Assembly: GCF_007786455.1 (NCBI RefSeq)
Contig: NZ_VNJK01000001.1
Span: forward strand, 1,200,074 to 1,264,073
Origin: Paenibacillus agilis
GTDB taxonomy: Bacteria; Bacillota; Bacilli; Paenibacillales; Paenibacillaceae
DNA length: 64,000 nt
Reading direction: 5' to 3'
The notes below the pieces were generated by a model, which ran no database searches, was not told the origin of the DNA, and saw only the letters and a program-made list of their open reading frames with translations. Shown one piece after another: positions 54,139 to 60,782 of this stretch; position 1 is the stretch's first letter; the number at the start of each line of letters is the position of its first letter. A program made the position numbers and the translations under genes.

Positions 54139-54492
54139 TACAACAGATAATTAACTATTGCGAAATCATTATACAGAGAAAGCTGATTCACGTGAGACTG
54201 ACCATCTTTATATTTGCAAAGAACAATAACATTGTTTTCTCCATTGTAGCTATTGATTATTAATCTTCTTATGATATCTAAAGCGTGCATTGATTCTTTT
54301 TCATACTTCTTAATTAAGTCATAACAAAAAGATAAGTCCCCAGAACAAAACCAAGTTGTTTATGTAATATATAACTTGGTTTTGTTCATCTACTCTATAT
54401 AGTTGGTTATTTAAAGTAATAGAAGTTGCTGAACCAGAACTTATAAAACTATCGTCTCTAGTCTGTATAATAGTAGCGTTACTCAAGGTCAT
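54138..54492 (-). pseudogene. Frameshifted minus-strand gene
   Basis: Reads MTLSNATIIQTRDDSF... to a stop after 57 residues. The likely continuation is in another frame (SGDLSFCYDLIKKYEKESM ... HVNQLSLYNDFAIVNYLL) ending in TAA at 54138. A 15-bp inverted duplication (54343-54387) lies exactly at the break. The start overlaps the stop of the upstream small ORF (ATGA). Function unknown. Confidence 0.5.
54343..54387. repeat. 15-bp inverted duplication inside the broken gene
   Basis: GAACAAAACCAAGTT (54343-54357) and AACTTGGTTTTGTTC (54373-54387) are perfect inverted copies around 15 nt. This is the pattern left by template switching during replication, and it coincides with the frameshift. Confidence 0.65.
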
Positions 54493-54620
54493 TTCCCCTT
54501 TCTATATGTTAATGTATTTATCTCATCATTTTGTATGGTGATTATGAGTTCACGGTATTTATTCTCTTCTTCTGCAATCTGATATTTTTTCCTTAAACCA
54601 AATTTAAATTCGTAATTCAT
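54489..54620 (-). CDS. Small charged protein (43 aa) of unknown function
   Basis: ATG 54620, with GAGGA 7-8 nt upstream, to TGA overlapping the next ATG. Sequence MNYEFKFGLRKKYQIAEEEN... is a charged helix. The coupling to the following gene supports it as real. 54621-54964 has no supportable gene. Confidence 0.45.
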   Translation of the reverse strand: MNYEFKFGLRKKYQIAEEENKYRELIITIQNDEINTLTYRKGK

Positions 54621-54964
54621 CACTATTCCTCATCAAATTTCCTTTTTAACTATTTAAGTGCTTTCGACCTAACTTTTTTATGTTTTTTGGCAGAGGAGAG
54701 TAGAGTAGAGGTGATTTGATTCAATGCAGACAAGTTTTTGATTATTCACTGATGGATTTGGTTGACGACTAAACTCTAAATAGTGTGAGACAACTATACA
54801 ATCAAAGTAAGCCACAATATAATTAAAGGTAACAACTTAAACATTTAGTGGCTACAGCTCTGAGAGAGCACGTATTGTATCCATTGCAGCAAACAACATT
54901 GTTGTGATGAAATAGTAGTGCTTAAAGTACTGAACTGACTTAAGAGTCATCTCGATACTGTCAC

Positions 54965-55047
54965 GTCACATCCGGCACGGATGAGTGGATTAAAAGATGG
55001 CTGTGGACATAATCTCAGCAGCTTTGGCCAGTCACATCCTACACGAG
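54965..55047 (+). CRISPR. Degenerate family-A CRISPR repeats (trailer-like)
   Basis: A 32-nt repeat at 54965-54996 matches the repeat at 41779 at most positions, but the 3' end is eroded (ATTAAAAG). After a 34-nt spacer a second copy begins at 55031 and is recognisable only for about its first 15 nt. Decay toward the 3' side is typical of the trailer end of an array. Confidence 0.65.
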
Positions 55048-55185
55048 TTGTTCTTCGGTTCTGTGCATTTGATATGTTTAGTCATTAAATCTTTTCGCTG
55101 TCTTGGTAGTTTTTAAAGCCGATATTCTAGATAATTCAACAAGGTGATGGAAAAAGTTTGATAACCTTATTAATATATTAGTGTT

Positions 55186-55229
55186 GGTGCGAACCTGAAG
55201 TGCACATAAAATCCCTGGGGTATTCGCAC
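55186..55229 (+). promoter_or_regulatory. CRISPR leader core 2
   Basis: GGTGCGAA...TTCGCAC element with CTGAAGTGCACATAAAAT, 122 bp before the family-B array. See the matching element at 41599-41642. Confidence 0.65.
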
Positions 55230-55350
55230 CTACGTAGTAAGCGGGTTGAGAGCGTTTTTTAATTTTCACGCCTTTGAAAGTGGAGTGAAAAGCGAGATTC
55301 GCACTTTTGGACCTCTGAATCCTTATACAGCAAGGGCTCAAAACGGTCCT

Positions 55351-55447
55351 GTCACTCTCTATACGAGAGTGTGGATTGAAACTGAGTTAGGCAGCCACGA
55401 AAATTCCGCATCTTTGTCACTCTCTATACGAGAATGTAGAATGAAAC
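55351..55447 (+). CRISPR. Orphan two-repeat CRISPR remnant (repeat family B)
   Basis: Repeats 55351-55382 and 55416-55447 (32 nt, about four differences) with a 33-nt spacer. The stem CACTCTC/GAGAGTG replaces CACATCC/GGATGTG of family A, while GTCAC and the 3' handle GTGTGGATTGAAAC are shared. No cas genes lie in the window. Confidence 0.85.
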
Positions 55448-55503
55448 AAGGGTGAATAGTAGGTTCGAGCAGTACAGATACATAAGCAAAGCTGATGCTG
55501 CTC

Positions 55504-55543
55504 AACAAAAAAACACTGAAGCCGTGGTGGCCTCAGTGTTTTC
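55504..55543 (-). terminator. Terminator of the fadR-etfB-etfA unit
   Basis: On the minus strand AAACACTGAGGCC pairs with GGCTTCAGTGTTT, followed by a run of T. Confidence 0.85.
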
Positions 55544-55556
55544 GTATTTATATCTA

Positions 55557-56537
55557 TTACGGCTGCAATGCCAACTTGAACTGCTCTGTCAGCAGCGGAA
55601 CCACTTCAAACAGGTCGCCCACAATCCCGTAGTCGGCAATTTTAAAAATAGGTGCTTCCGGGTCCTTATTGATCGCGATAATAACCCGTGAAGAGCTCAT
55701 GCCCGCAACGTGCTGAATCGCACCGCTAATGCCGCAGGCGATATACAGCTCAGGCGTCACCACTTTGCCTGTCTGCCCAATTTGCAGGGCGTAGTCGCAG
55801 TATCCTGCGTCACACGCACCGCGTGATGCGCCAACTGCGCCGCCCAATACGGCGGCTAGTTCCTCCAACGGCTTGAACCCGTCTGCACTGCGAACACCGC
55901 GCCCGCCTGAAATAATGACTTTCGCCTCACTCAAGTCGATTTTCCCTGATGTGTTGCGTACGACATCACGAATAATCGTTTGCAGCGAAGGCTCTGGATA
56001 AGCAATTGCTTCCGCTGCTGCCGTACGTGTCGCATCGATGGCCAAAGGCGCGATATTGTTCGGGCGTACCGTAACAATCCAAGGCAAAGCGGTGAACGCT
56101 TTTTTCTCCAGCACTTTACCTGCATAAATCGGACGTGTAAACAGCGCTTGTCCGCTGTCATCCACTTCAATCGCAGTAATATCTGAAATTTGACCAGCAC
56201 CAAGTTCAGCCGAAAATTGTGGCGCCAAGTCTTTACCGATGGCGGTATGCCCGAAGAAAATAGCATCTGGCTGTACGGTTTGCACAACGGTCTGCAGCGC
56301 AGCAAAATAAGCTTGCGGGTTGTAATGCTCTAAGTCGGCATGCGCGACCGTGTACACGCGATCTGCACCGTATTGAGTCAGTTCGTTAACAAACGCGTCA
56401 GTCGCTGCACCAAGTAGCACGGCTGCTACAGTCGTGTCTGCTCCTCCAGCTGAGCGTGCTGCACTAATCGTTTCAAAGGATACTTGGCGTAGGGAGCCGC
56501 CTCTCGTTTCAGCTACAACAAGAAATGTTTTCGACAT
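55557..56537 (-). CDS. etfA: Electron transfer flavoprotein alpha subunit
   Basis: 326 residues. The C-terminal FAD domain signature is present: VIISGGRGVRSADGFKPLEEL, GASRGACDAGY, QIGQTGKVVTPELYIACGISGAIQH and INKDPEAPIFKIADYGIVGD (each a family block). It accepts electrons from acyl-CoA dehydrogenases. AAGGAGG lies 10 nt before the ATG. It is the last gene of fadR-etfB-etfA. Confidence 0.95.
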   Translation of the reverse strand: MSKTFLVVAETRGGSLRQVSFETISAARSAGGADTTVAAVLLGAATDAFVNELTQYGADRVYTVAHADLEHYNPQAYFAALQTVVQTVQPDAIFFGHTAIGKDLAPQFSAELGAGQISDITAIEVDDSGQALFTRPIYAGKVLEKKAFTALPWIVTVRPNNIAPLAIDATRTAAAEAIAYPEPSLQTIIRDVVRNTSGKIDLSEAKVIISGGRGVRSADGFKPLEELAAVLGGAVGASRGACDAGYCDYALQIGQTGKVVTPELYIACGISGAIQHVAGMSSSRVIIAINKDPEAPIFKIADYGIVGDLFEVVPLLTEQFKLALQP

Positions 56538-56603
56538 CGTAAAATCGCCTCCTTGGAATGCAAAGAAATAATAGTGAAGTTATGCGAACTCGAATTCGAA
56601 CAA

Positions 56604-57371
56604 TTAAATGACTTTTGCTTCTGTACGCAGCAGACGGAACAGCTCCTGTGCCTGCTCTGCTGGCTCACCGGAAATCATTTTTCCAGCTTGGCGAGCAGGG
56701 GGGAGCTGCAAATCTTTGCGTTCCGTACGAGGAGCAACCGTGCCAGCATCGAGATTCAAGTCGTCGAGTGACAGTTCGCGGAACGGCTTTTTCTTTGCTT
56801 TCATAATGCCTTGCAAGGAAGGATAACGCGGCTCGTTCAAGCCTTGTTGTGCTGTAAATAAAGCAGGCAAGGGCAGCTCAACTGTTTCGAGGTCGCCCTC
56901 TGCATCGCGGTGAGCGACTGCGCTGCCTGCGGCAATGTCCAGCTTTGTAATGGATGAAGTGTGCGGGATGGAAAGTAATTTGGCCAGTCGAACGGCGACT
57001 TGACCTGCTCCGTTGTCTACGGAGAAATTGCCCCCGAGAATTAAATCGTACGGCTCTTGCGAGACAAACGCGTGCAAGGCCATAGCGACAGAATGCTCAT
57101 CATGACCAATGCGGCTGTCATTTATAAGTACAGCTTCATCAGCCCCCATGGCGAGTGCGGTGCGCAGCGCTTCTGCTGCTCGTTCAGGTCCTACCGAGAC
57201 AACGGTTACTTTACCGCCTGCCTCGTCGCGAATTTGGATCGCTTGCTCAACGGCATATTCATCATATGGATTAATGACGAATTTAACACCATCTTCTACA
57301 ACGGAGCCTTGTTCCACGACGATTTTTTCCTCCGTATCAAACGTTTGCTTTACTAAGACGATAATGTTCAT
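56604..57371 (-). CDS. etfB: Electron transfer flavoprotein beta subunit
   Basis: 255 residues from ATG 57371 (MNIIVLVKQTFDTEE), 9 nt after AAGGGG; the longer frame from 57440 has no ribosome site. ETF-beta blocks: FVINPYDEYAVEQAIQIRDE, ALAMGADEAVLI and LARVTAGSAVAHRDAEGDLE-type region with RYPSLQGIMKAKKKP. Together with EtfA it carries electrons from beta-oxidation to the membrane oxidoreductase encoded at 58335. Confidence 0.95.
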   Translation of the reverse strand: MNIIVLVKQTFDTEEKIVVEQGSVVEDGVKFVINPYDEYAVEQAIQIRDEAGGKVTVVSVGPERAAEALRTALAMGADEAVLINDSRIGHDEHSVAMALHAFVSQEPYDLILGGNFSVDNGAGQVAVRLAKLLSIPHTSSITKLDIAAGSAVAHRDAEGDLETVELPLPALFTAQQGLNEPRYPSLQGIMKAKKKPFRELSLDDLNLDAGTVAPRTERKDLQLPPARQAGKMISGEPAEQAQELFRLLRTEAKVI

Positions 57372-57485
57372 CTTGCACTGCCCCTTTCGTTCAAAATAAA
57401 TGAAGTAAGAGAAAGCCGAGTAACCTCGCAGCAAATGCATCTAAGGGGAGCAACATCCAGTTACAAAGGCTGGAATAAAAATTGG

Positions 57486-58082
57486 TTATACTTGTTCGAT
57501 ACCTTTAAAAAAGAAGTTTACTGTCCCATCTACTTGGCCGGATAGCGAATATTTTCTACCGGAAATCAACCACGAGGTCACAACCTCATCCATCGCACCA
57601 AATAGAAGCAAACGTGTCAGCTTTACATCGAGATCAGGACGGAAGAGGCCCTCTTCAATACCTTGCTGAAGCAGCTGCTCAATTAAAGTGATGTAGGGCT
57701 TAATTGCGCTTCCTATCTCTTTGCGCAGCTCAAGAGAGCTTTGACGCAGCTCAATTTGAGTGACAAACGCGAGGTCCACATTGTTCTCCAGCTCTGTATA
57801 ATGAATCTCGCACACTTTACGCAGCGCATCTTTCGCACTGGTTGTTTGCTCGATAGTCGCATGAAATTTACTCACCAGCTCGCCCAGTTTCTCTCGAAAC
57901 AGAGAGATGAGAATATCCTCCTTCCGTTTGAAATACAAATAAATAGTACCGTCAGCAACTCCAGCTTCCTTAGCTATCCGAGCAACTTGAGAGCGGTGAT
58001 ACCCGTGCTCGGCAAACACTTTTAAGGCCGCTTCGAGAATTTGGGTATATTTTTCTTTTTTGCTACTTGTCAATGGAATCAC
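57486..58082 (-). CDS. fadR: TetR-family regulator of fatty-acid degradation (FadR/YsiA type)
   Basis: 198 residues: TetR helix-turn-helix in about 10-55 (AEHGYHRSQVARIAKEAGVADGTIYLYFKRKEDIL) and a ligand-binding C-terminal domain. It resembles Bacillus FadR, which releases DNA on binding long-chain acyl-CoA. It heads the fadR-etfB-etfA cluster. A perfect FadR operator lies just upstream at 58109-58126. Confidence 0.9.
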   Translation of the reverse strand: MIPLTSSKKEKYTQILEAALKVFAEHGYHRSQVARIAKEAGVADGTIYLYFKRKEDILISLFREKLGELVSKFHATIEQTTSAKDALRKVCEIHYTELENNVDLAFVTQIELRQSSLELRKEIGSAIKPYITLIEQLLQQGIEEGLFRPDLDVKLTRLLLFGAMDEVVTSWLISGRKYSLSGQVDGTVNFFFKGIEQV

Positions 58083-58108
58083 CTCGATGTTAGAATATGG
58101 CTAAATCA

Positions 58109-58126
58109 TGAATGAATACTCATTCA
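58109..58126. promoter_or_regulatory. FadR operator
   Basis: TGAATGAATACTCATTCA matches the Bacillus FadR consensus TGAATGANTANTCATTCA at every position. It lies 26 bp before fadR, so autoregulation is likely. Confidence 0.88.
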
Positions 58127-58257
58127 GTTGCTGCTATCATAAAATACAAACTTTTCCTTGTCAATGACATTTGCTCATCGCAAAGCGTTTCATAAAGAGG
58201 CAAGTTAGCTTTGTAGCTCCGTGATTAAGTAGCAATTGGAAGCGCTTAACCACAAAA

Positions 58258-58275
58258 TGAATGAGCGTTCATTCG
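58258..58275. promoter_or_regulatory. Second, imperfect FadR operator
   Basis: TGAATGAGCGTTCATTCG keeps both arms except the last base and differs in the centre. It lies about 60 bp before the oxidoreductase gene and probably controls it. Confidence 0.65.
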
Positions 58276-58334
58276 TTTTTTTAACTAATGTACTATTTAC
58301 TAGGTATGGACATCTCAGAAAGGAGTTGGTTTTA

Positions 58335-60518
58335 ATGCCAGGAGCGTTCGTGCATCTGCTGCTATTTTTGGGCGTTACTGGGCTTGGCGTCTATTGGTTT
58401 TTCGAAGCGGTGTACCATCGTTATTTGTACGTCCAATTGGGGCAGCCCGTTAATTGGAAGGGGCGGGTTAAGCACAATTTGCGCGAGTTTATGGGGCAAG
58501 TGTTTGGACAGACGAAGCTGATGAAGGACCGCAAAAGCGGATTGATGCATCTTGTTGTCTTCTATGGATTCCTTATTTTACAGCTCGGAGCCATTGATAT
58601 TATTTACAAAGGCTTGGCAGGACGTTCGCTGCCTATTCCCGGATTTGCTTACTTCGAGCTGCTGCAAGAGCTGACCGTAGCATCGATTCTCATTGCGATG
58701 GGCTACGCTGCATATCGTCGATATGGAGAGAGACTGCAAAGACTTAAGCGAGGCTGGAAGCCAAGTCTAGTCCTTTTCTTCATCTACAGCTTGATGCTTT
58801 CTGTACTGTTCACACAAACTTTCGCCCGAATACGAGAAGGATTGGAGCCATCCTGGCACGCGCCTTTCTCATCACTGATCGCTATACCGTTCGACTCACT
58901 TGGTATGAGTACAGAAGCTGCAACTGTTTTGTATGTAATTAGCTGGTGGGCTCATTTACTTATTTTGCTGGCGTTCCTCGTATATGTGCCACAATCCAAA
59001 CACTTTCACCTAATTACGGCACCACTCAATATCATTCTGCGGCGTACGGAGCCTGTTGGTCGATTGCGCAAGCTCGATTTGGAAGATGAAGAAGTGGAAT
59101 CATTTGGCGTCGGCAAAATTGAAGATTTGACGCAAAAGCAGTTACTTGATTTGTATGCATGTGTGGAATGCGGCCGCTGTACGAATGTGTGCCCAGCAGC
59201 GAGCACTGGTAAATGGCTGTCACCGATGCACATGATTATAAAAATGCGCGACCATTTAACCGAAAAGGGTGCTGCAATTACATCGAAATCCCCTTGGGTT
59301 CCTTCATTTGCTTTTTCAGGCGAGACGACTCATATGATGCGAATGGAGGGGAAGCAGCTAGGAGCATGGAATGGGCAGGGCATTACGGACATCGGTGCGA
59401 CCATGCAAGCGCAGGCACGATCTTGGCTGCCTGTAGAAGATGGGCGTACATCAGGGCAGCTAGAACTTGTCGGTGATATTATGAGTGAGTCAGAAATATG
59501 GGCTTGCACAACGTGCCGCAACTGTGAAGACCAATGCCCGGTCGGCAATGAGCATGTTGATAAAATTATTGACTTACGCCGTTACCTTGTACTTACTCAA
59601 GGCAGCATGCCGCATGATGGGCAGCGTGCTTTGCAAAATATCGAGCGTCAAAGCAACCCGTGGGGCATTAGCCGCAACGATCGTGTGAAATGGGTGCAGG
59701 ATGTTGATCCAGAGGGCGTTCTAAAAGTGCCTACAGTTAAAGAAAATCCAGCTTTCGACGTGCTATTCTTCGTTGGCTCGATGGGCTCTTACGATAACCG
59801 CAGTCGCAAAGTAACACGGGCCTTTGTCCGTTTGCTTAATGAAGCAGGTGTAAACTTCGCGATCCTTGGCAACGAGGAAAAGAACTCCGGCGACACGCCA
59901 CGGCGCATGGGCAATGAATTTTTGTTCCAGCAGCTGTGTGAAGAAAATATAGGCACGTTCCAAAAATACAATGTTCGTAAAATTGTGACGGCATGTCCGC
60001 ACACGTACAATACGCTCAAAAATGAGTATCCTGAATTCGGCCTAGAAGCAGAAGTGCTGCACCATACCGAGCTGCTTGACGAACTCGTTCGTGACAAGCG
60101 CATAGTTCCTAAGCATGAGGTGAAAGAGCGTGTAACGTACCATGATTCCTGCTACTTAGGGCGCTATAACAACGTCTATGACCAACCGCGCAACGTGCTG
60201 CGCGCGATTGAGGGCGTAGAGCTGTTGGAGATGGAGCGTACACGCGAAAACGGCATGTGCTGCGGCGCTGGCGGCGGCATGATGTGGATGGAAGAAACGG
60301 CGGGCAAAAGAGTGAACTTGGCTCGAACCGAGCAGGCACTCGAAGTGAAGCCAACGGTTATCTCATCCGCGTGTCCATTTTGCTTGACGATGATGGAGGA
60401 TGGCACCAAGCTGTTGAATGCCGAGGAAAGTGTGCAAACGAAGGATATTGCCGAGCTGCTGGAGCTTGCCGTGTTTGGCCCTGTCTCGTCTGGTGATAAG
60501 GAGGCTGTAACGGCATAG
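58335..60518 (+). CDS. ETF:menaquinone oxidoreductase, heterodisulfide-reductase-like Fe-S protein (FadF type)
   Basis: 727 residues. N-terminal NarI-like cytochrome b domain with five membrane segments (about 1-235), then two 4Fe-4S motifs (CVECGRCTNVCP and CTTCRNCEDQCP), then two CCG domains (HDSCYLGRYNNVYDQPR; NGMCCGAGGGMMWMEE). Such proteins take electrons from EtfAB to menaquinone. I start at ATG 58335, 9 nt after AAAGGAG; the longer frame from 58236 would run across the FadR operator. Confidence 0.92.
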   Translation: MPGAFVHLLLFLGVTGLGVYWFFEAVYHRYLYVQLGQPVNWKGRVKHNLREFMGQVFGQTKLMKDRKSGLMHLVVFYGFLILQLGAIDIIYKGLAGRSLPIPGFAYFELLQELTVASILIAMGYAAYRRYGERLQRLKRGWKPSLVLFFIYSLMLSVLFTQTFARIREGLEPSWHAPFSSLIAIPFDSLGMSTEAATVLYVISWWAHLLILLAFLVYVPQSKHFHLITAPLNIILRRTEPVGRLRKLDLEDEEVESFGVGKIEDLTQKQLLDLYACVECGRCTNVCPAASTGKWLSPMHMIIKMRDHLTEKGAAITSKSPWVPSFAFSGETTHMMRMEGKQLGAWNGQGITDIGATMQAQARSWLPVEDGRTSGQLELVGDIMSESEIWACTTCRNCEDQCPVGNEHVDKIIDLRRYLVLTQGSMPHDGQRALQNIERQSNPWGISRNDRVKWVQDVDPEGVLKVPTVKENPAFDVLFFVGSMGSYDNRSRKVTRAFVRLLNEAGVNFAILGNEEKNSGDTPRRMGNEFLFQQLCEENIGTFQKYNVRKIVTACPHTYNTLKNEYPEFGLEAEVLHHTELLDELVRDKRIVPKHEVKERVTYHDSCYLGRYNNVYDQPRNVLRAIEGVELLEMERTRENGMCCGAGGGMMWMEETAGKRVNLARTEQALEVKPTVISSACPFCLTMMEDGTKLLNAEESVQTKDIAELLELAVFGPVSSGDKEAVTA

Positions 60519-60782
60519 GGTATAGGATGCAGATTTAAATGTGAGCATCAGGTCCTAATCAAGAAAAACAACAACAACTTCACAGAGATTGCATTGCTTC
60601 TACTAAGTAAAACCACTTTAACGATATGACTACTATTCGCTACTTATACGACTCCAATTATTCTACTTGAATTGAGATTCCACATTTAAAATTTACAGCG
60701 CAAACGACACATCAACTCTTAATTAGCAACAATTTCATTACCAATATAAGCTCACCATTTTCAAACAGGAGGGTTTCCGAAC
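60519..60782. other. Intergenic region before fadN
   Basis: 264 bp without a supportable gene. No FadR-type palindrome was found. The ribosome site CAGGAGGG lies at the 3' end. Confidence 0.5.

Noticed and set aside
41779-55447. A functional CRISPR-Cas system
   Set aside because: Only one to two spacers per remnant, eroded repeats and no cas genes in the window; reported as remnants.
55246-55455. A 69-codon ORF
   Set aside because: It runs straight through the second CRISPR leader and both family-B repeats and is a chance reading frame.
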